NCBI GenBank assembly: GCA_045634085.1 | Contig: JAZQZM010000070.1 | Span: forward strand, 1-64,000 | Direction of reading: 5' to 3' | Length of the DNA: 64,000 nucleotides | Origin: HGM04593 sp045634085 | GTDB lineage: Bacteria > Bacteroidota > Bacteroidia > Bacteroidales > Bacteroidaceae | Shown here: piece after piece, positions 25,079 through 33,325 of the stretch | Position numbering within the stretch: the stretch's first letter is position 1 | Layout: the number at the start of each line of letters is the position of its first letter | The notes under the pieces: model-generated | Databases searched by the model: none | What the model saw: the letters and a program-made list of their open reading frames with translations, nothing else | What the model was told of the DNA's origin: nothing | Made by a program: the position numbers and the translations under genes

Positions 25079-25159
25079 CATTTAAGAAAAGAATACAGAC
25101 AGCTATTCTATATTCCCACAAAACAGAAATAAGAATACCCACTTGACACTATTCAGAAT

Positions 25160-26164
25160 ATGATTTTCATTAGCTACAGAAGGGCAGACGGCGCAGCCTT
25201 TGCCAAATTAGTACAAAAGACATTGGTAGAAAAAGGTTTCGACGAAGATGAGATTTTTCTTGACCTACACAACATCTTGCTCGATGACTTTGTTGAACGT
25301 TGTCGCAATGCCATAAGTGAATGTGACATATTCCTGCTATTGGTAACAAAACAAAGTTTCATTGAAAAAGACGGGCACGACTACTATTACGACGAAATCA
25401 ATCAGGCGCTAGATGAAAACAAAAAGATTATCCCAGTCCTGTACAATGCCGAATTCAACGAAAAAACAATTCCGGACTTTTTCCGCAAAAAGAATCTGCA
25501 CAGGAAAAACGCAATCAGGTTTGACATAGAATACCTCAACGACTCCACTACAAAGCTCACCAATGCACTAACAACAGTAAAGCCAGCATCTTTCTTCACG
25601 CGATTAAAAGAATGGTTCACAATTCCTTTGGTATTCATCACAATATATCTTGCCGTATCGTTTACAGGTGGTGTAATACGTTTTCTTTGGGACAATTATT
25701 GGCTTTCCGAAAAGACTTGTGCACAAATAGCAACATCACACATAGTCAACAACGGCAACGACGAATACATATACGTGACACGTGATTCCATATACAAATT
25801 CAACAACACAACCAAAAAAATTGACATAGACTGGAATATCTACACGGATGCCAACAACGGATTGGGCATTTCAATAAACAAAGAAAAAATATACAAAGTC
25901 GGCTTTTGGAACACTGCCGTATCTTTGGTTTACGAAGTATCAAAAACAAAGATAAAGCCTCACGGAAACAGCAAACATATAGCTGTTGTAATTGCCGCAA
26001 CAGTCAGCGTCGCAGCAGGTATAGGTTTTGGTTTTGTTTGCGAAAGAATAATATTCCCGGTACAGGAAAGCAGAATCATTCTCAGGAAACTACATGACCC
26101 TGCCTGGTGGGAGCAGATAACAAGGTCCTACAATCCTAGAAATGTCATCAACAGAAAATTTTAA
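25160..26164 (+). CDS. TIR-domain membrane protein
   Basis: 334 residues. Residues 1-130 form a TIR domain: MIFISYRRADG at the very N terminus, a hydrophobic core strand CDIFLLLVTKQSF, and YYYDEINQAL with Glu79 at the position of the catalytic Glu of TIR NAD hydrolases. Two membrane segments follow (about residues 155-178 and 272-297), separated by a beta-rich region (YIYVTRDSIYKFNNTTKKID). In bacteria such domains occur in antiphage effectors, signalling and host-directed proteins; which applies is not shown. The gene and its downstream neighbour (52-base gap) are AT-richer than the surrounding genes. Confidence 0.82.
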   Translation: MIFISYRRADGAAFAKLVQKTLVEKGFDEDEIFLDLHNILLDDFVERCRNAISECDIFLLLVTKQSFIEKDGHDYYYDEINQALDENKKIIPVLYNAEFNEKTIPDFFRKKNLHRKNAIRFDIEYLNDSTTKLTNALTTVKPASFFTRLKEWFTIPLVFITIYLAVSFTGGVIRFLWDNYWLSEKTCAQIATSHIVNNGNDEYIYVTRDSIYKFNNTTKKIDIDWNIYTDANNGLGISINKEKIYKVGFWNTAVSLVYEVSKTKIKPHGNSKHIAVVIAATVSVAAGIGFGFVCERIIFPVQESRIILRKLHDPAWWEQITRSYNPRNVINRKF

Positions 26165-26216
26165 GTGACCCGTAATTTATCTTCACGACAAACAAAATAA
26201 TTTAACACATCTATCC

Positions 26217-27455
26217 ATGAAGCACTTCACAGCAACAGCCCTTATATACTTACTGCTGTTATCATGTTCAAACGACAGCCCAACATATACAGCATCAGTC
26301 ATGTTTACAGATTTGGAAACAGCTGACAGCCTATACAAGCATGGTAAAATTTCTGATGCAAAATTGATATGGGAAAAGATTTTGAAAGAAGAACCCTATT
26401 TTAACCGCAGCGCTTTCGACTTATTTATCAACACACTGCTATTTAGTTCCACTCTGTACGGAGCCAGCTCGTTTGAATTCGAAAAATGCAACGGATACAT
26501 TTATTCATGTCTGGCACAATATGACGCTTTGGAATCGCTATACGCAAACGAGGAATACGATGAAAAAAGAATAGAAATTCTTAAACGAGTATTCACACTG
26601 GCACCCATGATTGACGAAGTATCAGAATATCTTCTCCAGCTTGAGTCAGAAGAATGGAAGCAAAACAAAAACCACTTTTTCAGACCTGCTACTTCAATAA
26701 ACAGATACAATGAATACGTTGCAAAAGTAAACCCTCGCAAAAAAGCTTCGGGCATAACATCCTCTTCTTCGGCAAAACAGACCTTGGAACACTTGTACAA
26801 CCGGAAATGGTCAATAATGAATTCTCTATTGATTGATATGGACAACAAATATGGATACGACATCACTTTCAACTATTTCGATTCCATCCTTGCTCACCAC
26901 GGAACATCCATTGAAGAATACACAAAAACCCTGTTTAAAGCATACATGAGTTTTTCCGGCAAACCCGAATACCAATACGACAGCGGCATAGACTACAACA
27001 CTTTCAAATCCATAAGCAAAAGCAATGAAAGTTGGCTTGTAACCAAAATAGTCAACGGTCCCGTTATACTAAATAGAAAGAGATTACTCAACAAAGAGAA
27101 CAGCGGTTTTGTAGTAAAATTCGACAACAAATACATATATAACCCGACAATTATCACAATTGACGCGTTAACTGGATATAATCAAGAGCTCATAACTATA
27201 AATGAAAACAAAGTCAGTGAAATAAAAATCTTGAAAGGGGTGAGTTACGCACTTCTAAAGAACATCTACATAGAAATTGACAAGCCGCTTTTGTGCGCTA
27301 TGCTATTGAAGCATGGGAAAAAAGACATTGTAAACATGTTGGCAAGTTCACGACAACAGCAGACCAAAGATGGATTTATCCGCAAAGGAATTGAAAACGG
27401 CTACATGAAGACAATCCACTATGACAGCACTCTAAGAATAATAAGCCAAAAGTAG
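26217..27455 (+). CDS. Lipoprotein of unknown function with TPR-like start
   Basis: 412 residues. Lipobox LLSC, lipidated Cys17. The next 100 residues have TPR-like helices (ETADSLYKHGKISDAKLIWE is typical of a TPR first helix pair), and the rest is alpha/beta without a domain I recognise. It is 52 bases after the TIR gene on the same strand with similar composition, so they may be a pair. No link to known immunity or defence partners was found. Confidence 0.72.
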   Translation: MKHFTATALIYLLLLSCSNDSPTYTASVMFTDLETADSLYKHGKISDAKLIWEKILKEEPYFNRSAFDLFINTLLFSSTLYGASSFEFEKCNGYIYSCLAQYDALESLYANEEYDEKRIEILKRVFTLAPMIDEVSEYLLQLESEEWKQNKNHFFRPATSINRYNEYVAKVNPRKKASGITSSSSAKQTLEHLYNRKWSIMNSLLIDMDNKYGYDITFNYFDSILAHHGTSIEEYTKTLFKAYMSFSGKPEYQYDSGIDYNTFKSISKSNESWLVTKIVNGPVILNRKRLLNKENSGFVVKFDNKYIYNPTIITIDALTGYNQELITINENKVSEIKILKGVSYALLKNIYIEIDKPLLCAMLLKHGKKDIVNMLASSRQQQTKDGFIRKGIENGYMKTIHYDSTLRIISQK

Positions 27456-27563
27456 TGAAAGAAAGCCCCACATAATGACAACCGCATCTCTCAACATCTG
27501 ACAATAGATACCTTTCATTACAGCAACAATCTTTTCATATCTGAGTACAATATACCCAACCAA

Positions 27564-28985
27564 TCACCTCGCGTCAATAACATAACGGACATTCTGCATC
27601 TTATGGGTTACCACCACCCTGACGCCGAACTTCTCCGACACGTGGCGGGCGATATGCTCGGCACTGTAGACCGAACGGTGCTGGCCACCGGTACATCCAC
27701 AGCACACCTGCACATGGGTAAAGCCACGTTTCTTGTATGTATCAACCATCTCATCCACAAAAGCATATGCATTTTTAAGAAACTCCGCAATATTGCTCTG
27801 AGTCTCAAGAAATTCAATCACCGGTTTATCCATACCGGTAAGTTTTTTATACGGTTCATAACGCCCCGGATTATGTATTGCACGGCAGTCAAAGACAAAG
27901 CCTCCGCCGTTGCCCGATGTATCATCAGGAATACCGCGCTTATAGGAAAAACTCATTACATCCACCGTCAGTTCCTTTGACTCCTGATACACGAACATAG
28001 GCAATGCTGCCACCTCCTGCAAAAGTGCATAGATATACGGGAATTCCCCCGACAACGAGAGGAGCCCGTTCAACTGTTCAAGCGCCGCCGGTATACTCTC
28101 TACAAAAGCCTTCTTGCGTTCAAATAGTCCACGGTAGCCATACGTACCGAGATTCTGAAGCAAGCGAAATACACGGAACAGAAGAAGCATCTTCACGAAA
28201 TGCCCCCTCTCAACACACTTGAACTCCGAAAGAGCCGCAATATATGCATCAACCATGGCATCAACAGCCTCCTGTGTATATTTTGCACGCGCCTGACCCA
28301 CAAATGATGCAACATCGTAATAGATGGGACCACGACGACCGCCCTGAAAATCAATAAAGCAAGGCTCGCCATCCTTGAGCATAACATTACGCGACTGGAA
28401 ATCACGGTACAGGAACACATTGTCGTTATCACTGAGCAAAAGTGCCGCCATATGGTCAAACTCCTCTTCAAGCCGGCTCTCATTGAACTCAACGCCCACC
28501 CCCTTAAGGAAACAGTATTTGAAATAGTTCAAATCCCACATTATGACCCTCTCATTGAAATCACTCACGGGATAACAGAGAGAGAAATCAAAATGACGAG
28601 GAACGCCGAACTGTATTCTCGGCAGACACGAAATCACCTTACAGAGAAGTTCAACCTCGGTGGAATTGAAACAGCCACGTTCACGAGCCTCGGCAAGCGA
28701 TGTATACAGAGTAGCATCACCACAGTCCTCCTGCAGGTAGCATAGTCCGTCATCCGAGACTGCAAGCACCTTTGGCGCATGAACACCACTTGCAAGCAGT
28801 GCCCCGGAAAGAGCCACAAAAGCCCTGTTTTCCTCTACCGAAGTGCCTACAGCTGCAATCACAGAACTGCCACCTGAAAACATCCTATAATAGACCCTAT
28901 TGGAACCATCCCCGGTAAGTCTAACAACCGTCAGGGGGTCAACACCGAACTTTTCCTTATATAATATCTTTATAGCATCCGTCAT
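27564..28985 (-). CDS. Phosphotransferase fused to RapZ C-terminal domain
   Basis: 473 residues. Residues 1-330 are an aminoglycoside/choline-kinase-like phosphotransferase: the N-terminal strands LTGDGSNRVYYRMF, the catalytic loop FLYRDFQSRNVML and the metal site PCFIDFQGGRRGP. From about residue 340 the sequence matches the RapZ C-terminal domain: MSFSYKRGIP, FDCRAIHNPGRY, then CGCTGGQHRSVY. RapZ itself has an N-terminal kinase-like domain and binds GlmZ sRNA; here that half is replaced by the phosphotransferase. The role in Bacteroidota is unestablished; a link to amino-sugar or cell-wall metabolism is only inferred. Confidence 0.88.
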   Translation of the reverse strand: MTDAIKILYKEKFGVDPLTVVRLTGDGSNRVYYRMFSGGSSVIAAVGTSVEENRAFVALSGALLASGVHAPKVLAVSDDGLCYLQEDCGDATLYTSLAEARERGCFNSTEVELLCKVISCLPRIQFGVPRHFDFSLCYPVSDFNERVIMWDLNYFKYCFLKGVGVEFNESRLEEEFDHMAALLLSDNDNVFLYRDFQSRNVMLKDGEPCFIDFQGGRRGPIYYDVASFVGQARAKYTQEAVDAMVDAYIAALSEFKCVERGHFVKMLLLFRVFRLLQNLGTYGYRGLFERKKAFVESIPAALEQLNGLLSLSGEFPYIYALLQEVAALPMFVYQESKELTVDVMSFSYKRGIPDDTSGNGGGFVFDCRAIHNPGRYEPYKKLTGMDKPVIEFLETQSNIAEFLKNAYAFVDEMVDTYKKRGFTHVQVCCGCTGGQHRSVYSAEHIARHVSEKFGVRVVVTHKMQNVRYVIDAR

Positions 28986-29064
28986 ATACGTATGTTTTTA
29001 GAACATGTTCTGCGAAGATAGCACAAGTTAGGGTAATTACGAAACTGAGATAAGAGATTTATAC

Positions 29065-29104
29065 AAAAAAGAATCGGCACCCACATGAGTGCCGATTCTT
29101 TTTA
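29065..29104. terminator. Bidirectional terminator
   Basis: AAAAAAGAATCGGCAC pairs with GTGCCGATTCTTTTT around a CCACATGA loop. It ends the 29117-31534 transcript on the minus strand, 12 bases past its stop. Confidence 0.85.
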
Positions 29105-29116
29105 CACGGATACCAT

Positions 29117-31534
29117 TTATTTGACAAGCACCTTTTTGCCGTCGATAATATAGATTCCAGGAGATGTAATCTCTTCAATCCTGCGGCCTTGCATATCAAA
29201 GATACCCTTCACTGTAGCGTCGCAGTCAACATTCTCAATAGATGTGGAGTCTGAAACCCTAATAATAAGGTCAATAATCTGTCCACCATAATTCGAGAAC
29301 GTACCGCCAAAATTGGCATTACTGTCGCCGGCCGGGTCAATACTACACCAATCCTGCTTTATACGCAAACGATAACGGCCAATTTCCTCTGGCGCCATGA
29401 ATGCAGGCAGAACAGGATAGCTGCGGTCATCACCAGAAATCACAACGCCCTCACTATTCCATCCACTCGCGTCACTGCTGCCACCATTGTTATAGAAAGA
29501 ATAAGCCACAAGGTCACCGGTCGGTTGCCAGTTGCTTCCATCAGCAATACTTGCTGTAAAGCCGTCGGCATCATAATCGATATAAATATAATGGTTAACC
29601 CAAGAACCGTCGGTTACGATATACACTTCAACCTCCTCACCAGGTGCAGCTACAACTTCAAGAGTCTCTGTAAAATCGAGATACTCACGCAGACGTTCTT
29701 CCGATGTGAGCACATGCTCTACCGCACCATACTGCGCACTCACAAGCTTGAACGACTCAATGTCACGTTCAGTATAATTCCTCTGCCCTGTATTTGTCGG
29801 AGTATAATCCACATCCTCCCCAGGTGTCGGGTCCGGATCAGGTTCCGGCTCAGGTGTCGGGTCAACCGTACCCTCACCAACGACATTAAGCATAAAGTCC
29901 ACGATCTGACCGCCATTATCCATAAAATCACCGAATTTGCCATCACGGTCACCGGCAGGGTCAATGTTACACCAGTCAAGTTTCACACGTACACGGTATA
30001 CACCAGCCGCAGCAGGCACCGCAAATGCAGGCAAATCAACAGTACTGCGATTGTCACCGCTGATTACGGCACCAGCACTATTCCAACCGTTGTTATCATA
30101 CGGGGCGTTATTATTATAGAAAGAATAGCTTACGAGATCACCTGCAGGCTGCCAGTTACCGCCGTCTGCAATAGAAGCCTCAAAGCCATCATTGTCAACA
30201 TCAATATAGACATAGGCATTCATCCACGATGTTGCATCATCATCATTTATAGCAACTGTCACTGTTTCACCAGGAGCCGCCTTCATCTCAACCGTAGCAG
30301 TATAATCGTTGTAGCAAAGAATATCATTATTGTCAACTGCGAAAGAGTTTGCAGCCACACCGGCATACTCGCCACTCATCAGCGTCACATTGGTAATCCA
30401 GCGTCCGCCCTTTGTCTTTGCCCCTGTGAACGCAGGTGTATAATCAACTGCGCCATCACCCGGTTCCGGATTTGGTTCCGGCTCCGGATCCACAACATCA
30501 CCACCACCAGTAAACGTAACCGTATAATCGTGATAATTACTGTTGTCAGCAGCAAAGTCATTGCCCTTCACTCTGACTGAAAGTATACGGTTCGATGCAT
30601 CATACTCTTTCTCTATTACCGCACCCTTACCATTTGAAGAAAGAGTCAGCTTAGCAGCGTCATATTCGTCATCAATCACATACGTACTCTTGCCCTGCGA
30701 GTAATAGTCAGTTCCGTCATAGACAAGCGAAGCGAGTTCCGAGTAATACACAAACTGCACATCATCGGCAAAAAGAATCGTATTCTCAAGCATATTTCCA
30801 CGGTTCCAGTAATCTCCACCCGCAATGACAATGTTCATCATTTCAGGAGTGGCATCGTTCATATACTCAATCGGAGCTGTGACAGTAATCCAGCCGCCAT
30901 TAGTTGAAGAGAATGTATAGTCGCACTTCGCCACCAGAGTACCCTGCGATGTAGCGCCCTGTATTCCAAGTACAGCCCTGTCAACATTCTCACGTGACTG
31001 ATTGGGATTATTCTTGTTACCTACATTGGAAACGAACTTTCCGTTCCACAGATAGACGATAATGTGCGAATTCTCAGCAGTATTGCTGTCATCCCTTTTA
31101 AAACGTCCGGTGACCGCATCCGGTTTGTTACCAAACGGCACACCGCCGTATGTACCGCCGTCACAGTCGTTCAGGGTCGACGAGGCATACACCCATGGTG
31201 TACCCAAGGTTATGAAACCCGGAGCCACCGAACCGATGCCCATCGCACCTACCCATATATTCTGCATCTTCACAGCATTGTTATCATTGAATACCAGTTG
31301 CTGCTTCTTTTCAAGCACAACCTTCTGATTGATGGAAGAACCGTTCCAACCTGTAGGTTCCACACCCGGACGCTGGCGCATCTCACCGGTCTTAGGGCTT
31401 GAAGCGGCCCCCGTACCGAAGGCCTCGGTAGATCCGCAGGCCGATTTCCAGCTGTCAAAGCCGCAGTTCGGCAGATACTGTGCCTGTACAGACAAGGCTG
31501 CCAGAGCAAATAATGTCGTAAATAACTTTCTCAT
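29117..31534 (-). CDS. Secreted GEVED-domain protein with C-terminal sorting-like tail
   Basis: 805 residues. Signal peptide MRKLFTTLFALAALSVQAQ. The first 330 residues look like a carbohydrate- or ligand-binding beta-sandwich. Two GEVED domains follow, with AYVYIDVDNDGFEASI near residue 446 and YIYIDYDADGFTASI near 655, separated by linkers of repeated Pro-Glu/Asp (PEPEPDPDPTP). The last 35 residues read IFDMQGRRI then PGIYIIDGKKVLVK, a short tail found on many secreted Prevotella/Bacteroides proteins and similar to type-9 sorting signals. The protein is probably surface-exposed. Target unknown. Confidence 0.82.
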   Translation of the reverse strand: MRKLFTTLFALAALSVQAQYLPNCGFDSWKSACGSTEAFGTGAASSPKTGEMRQRPGVEPTGWNGSSINQKVVLEKKQQLVFNDNNAVKMQNIWVGAMGIGSVAPGFITLGTPWVYASSTLNDCDGGTYGGVPFGNKPDAVTGRFKRDDSNTAENSHIIVYLWNGKFVSNVGNKNNPNQSRENVDRAVLGIQGATSQGTLVAKCDYTFSSTNGGWITVTAPIEYMNDATPEMMNIVIAGGDYWNRGNMLENTILFADDVQFVYYSELASLVYDGTDYYSQGKSTYVIDDEYDAAKLTLSSNGKGAVIEKEYDASNRILSVRVKGNDFAADNSNYHDYTVTFTGGGDVVDPEPEPNPEPGDGAVDYTPAFTGAKTKGGRWITNVTLMSGEYAGVAANSFAVDNNDILCYNDYTATVEMKAAPGETVTVAINDDDATSWMNAYVYIDVDNDGFEASIADGGNWQPAGDLVSYSFYNNNAPYDNNGWNSAGAVISGDNRSTVDLPAFAVPAAAGVYRVRVKLDWCNIDPAGDRDGKFGDFMDNGGQIVDFMLNVVGEGTVDPTPEPEPDPDPTPGEDVDYTPTNTGQRNYTERDIESFKLVSAQYGAVEHVLTSEERLREYLDFTETLEVVAAPGEEVEVYIVTDGSWVNHYIYIDYDADGFTASIADGSNWQPTGDLVAYSFYNNGGSSDASGWNSEGVVISGDDRSYPVLPAFMAPEEIGRYRLRIKQDWCSIDPAGDSNANFGGTFSNYGGQIIDLIIRVSDSTSIENVDCDATVKGIFDMQGRRIEEITSPGIYIIDGKKVLVK

Positions 31535-31585
31535 ATATACATTGTCTTTATACCTTAATAAATAAAAGCGTGTTCATACAGACTG

Positions 31586-31616
31586 CAAAATTATCCCAAC
31601 TTATTATAATTTGAAA
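31586..31616 (-). promoter_or_regulatory. Promoter of the 29117-31534 gene
   Basis: TAATTTTG (31586-31593) on the minus strand is a full -7 box; TTTC (31613-31616), 19 bases upstream, is one base from the -33 consensus. Confidence 0.55.
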
Positions 31617-31799
31617 ATTTATTTAGTTTTTTTATACATTTGACCGGCAATGTGAACAAAGAAACCACAATTACGAACACTTTTCATACACAACAAGATT
31701 TTTAACAGCATTTTTCCCACATTTAAGCAACTTCTCAAACAAAATTCTTGTTAATTAAAAAAAATACTTGCATTTCTTCATTTTTATAAAGCATCTTAT

Positions 31800-31807
31800 T
31801 ATCTTTG
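31800..31807 (+). promoter_or_regulatory. Putative -7 box of gdhA
   Basis: TATCTTTG followed by CGCAC, 28 bases before the gdhA start. The remainder of 31535-31835 is AT-rich spacer between divergent genes, with no other feature seen. Confidence 0.5.
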
Positions 31808-31835
31808 CGCACAGAAAATTCAAAACCATACAATA

Positions 31836-33170
31836 ATGAAAGTAGAAACAACCCTTGAGAGTCTTAAAAAGAGATTTCCCAACGAGCCTGAATATTTTCA
31901 GGCAGTAGAAGAGGTATTGCACTCTATCGAGGAAGAATACAACAAACACCCCGAATTTGAAGCCAACAACCTCATTGAGAGACTTTGCATCCCCGACCGC
32001 GTCTTCACATTCCGTGTGACATGGATGGACGACAACGGCAAAGTACAGGTAAACACCGGCTATCGCGTTCAGCACAACAACGCAATCGGCCCCTACAAGG
32101 GCGGAATCCGCTTTCATCCCTCGGTAAACGTAGGTATCCTCAAGTATCTCGCATTTGAGCAGACATTCAAGAATTCACTCACAACACTCCCAATGGGTGG
32201 TGCAAAGGGCGGTTCCGACTTCGACCCCAAAGGCAAGAGTGACAACGAGGTTATGCGCTTCTGCCAGGCATTCGTTAGCGAACTGTGGCGCCACATCGGT
32301 CCCGAGATGGACGTACGCGCAGGTGACAGCGGCGTAGGTGCACGCGAGGTAGGCTACATGTTCGGCATGTACAAGAAACTCACCCGCGAGTTCAACGGCG
32401 TATTCACAGGTAAGGGACTCGATTTCGGCGGTTCACTCATACGCCCCGAGGCTACAGGATACGGAAACATCTACTTCCTGCAGGAGATGCTCAAGACACG
32501 TGGTCTTGACATAGCAGGCAAGACATGCCTTGTATCAGGTTCGGGCAACGTGGCACAGTACACTGTAGAGAAGATTATCCAACTCGGCGGCAAGCCCGTT
32601 ACAATGAGTGACTCAAACGGTTACATCTACGATCCCGAGGGCATTGACCGTGAGAAGCTCGACTTCATAATGGAGCTCAAGAACGTACGCCGTGGACGCA
32701 TCAAGGAGTATGCCGACAAGTACGGCTGCAAATATGTCGAGGGTGCTCGTCCATGGTGCGAGAAAGGCGACATTGCCTTGCCATCGGCAACACAGAACGA
32801 AATCAACCGCGACGACGCCAAGACACTTGTTGCAAACGGCGTGATTGCAGTATCAGAGGGAGCAAACATGCCCTCTACTCCCGAAGCAATCCACACATTC
32901 CAGGAAGCCAAGATTTTTTATGCACCGGGCAAGGCATCAAATGCCGGCGGCGTATCGGTATCAGGCCTTGAGATGAGCCAGAATTCAGGCAAAATCAACT
33001 GGAGCAGTGCAAAGGTAGACGAGATGCTGCACGAGATTATGCATAACATCCACAGCGCATGTGTGAAATACGGTACATGCGAGGACGGTTACATCGACTA
33101 CGTCAAGGGTGCAAACGTTGCCGGCTTCCTCAAAGTTGCCCGTGCAATGATGGCTCAGGGAATAGTATAA
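31836..33170 (+). CDS. gdhA: NADP-type glutamate dehydrogenase
   Basis: 444 residues, standard for the hexameric bacterial enzyme. The substrate site is in GPYKGGIRFHPSVN and the catalytic Lys in PMGGAKGGSDFDPKGKSD. The nucleotide-binding segment is CLVSGSGNVAQYT. It converts 2-oxoglutarate and ammonia to glutamate in the cytoplasm. In Bacteroidales this enzyme is a main route of ammonia assimilation. It is monocistronic and followed by a long hairpin. Confidence 0.97.
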   Translation: MKVETTLESLKKRFPNEPEYFQAVEEVLHSIEEEYNKHPEFEANNLIERLCIPDRVFTFRVTWMDDNGKVQVNTGYRVQHNNAIGPYKGGIRFHPSVNVGILKYLAFEQTFKNSLTTLPMGGAKGGSDFDPKGKSDNEVMRFCQAFVSELWRHIGPEMDVRAGDSGVGAREVGYMFGMYKKLTREFNGVFTGKGLDFGGSLIRPEATGYGNIYFLQEMLKTRGLDIAGKTCLVSGSGNVAQYTVEKIIQLGGKPVTMSDSNGYIYDPEGIDREKLDFIMELKNVRRGRIKEYADKYGCKYVEGARPWCEKGDIALPSATQNEINRDDAKTLVANGVIAVSEGANMPSTPEAIHTFQEAKIFYAPGKASNAGGVSVSGLEMSQNSGKINWSSAKVDEMLHEIMHNIHSACVKYGTCEDGYIDYVKGANVAGFLKVARAMMAQGIV

Positions 33171-33231
33171 AACCCCGCACAACTTAGAGGACTTTAGTAG
33201 CAGATAGTCGCGCGAAGCATCGCGAAGTGAT

Positions 33232-33280
33232 GCATATACAAAAGCGAGTCCGGTTTATCCGGATTCGCTTTTGTATATGC
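33232..33280. terminator. Long hairpin after gdhA
   Basis: A 22-bp stem (GCATATACAAAAGCGAGTCC with its complement, one G-U pair) with loop TTTAT. It has T-rich flanks and likely terminates gdhA. The TTTG that can serve as -33 for the next promoter (33270-33273) is inside its right arm. Confidence 0.75.
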
Positions 33281-33291
33281 CCATTTTTAAG

Positions 33292-33299
33292 TATCTTCG
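33292..33299 (+). promoter_or_regulatory. Putative -7 box of the permease-kinase unit
   Basis: TATCTTCG, one base from consensus, 18 bases after TTTG at 33270-33273 and 26 bases before the permease start. Confidence 0.4.
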
Positions 33300-33325
33300 C
33301 ACAACATAAAACACAAGGGATAAGT

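Noticed and set aside
25160..26164. TIR protein as a confirmed antiphage system
   Set aside because: Only the domain and the Glu position are visible. No known partner such as a Thoeris, CBASS or SIR2 component lies nearby, so a defence role is kept as a hypothesis.
29820..30500. Recurrent GGTTCCGG / CAGGTGTCGGGTC-type sequences as a repeat array
   Set aside because: They encode Pro-Glu/Asp linkers and duplicated GEVED domains of one secreted protein.
29525..30580. 351-codon open frame on the plus strand
   Set aside because: It is antisense to the GEVED gene, whose domains and signal peptide are clear. The translation has no recognisable features and reflects codon bias of the opposite strand.
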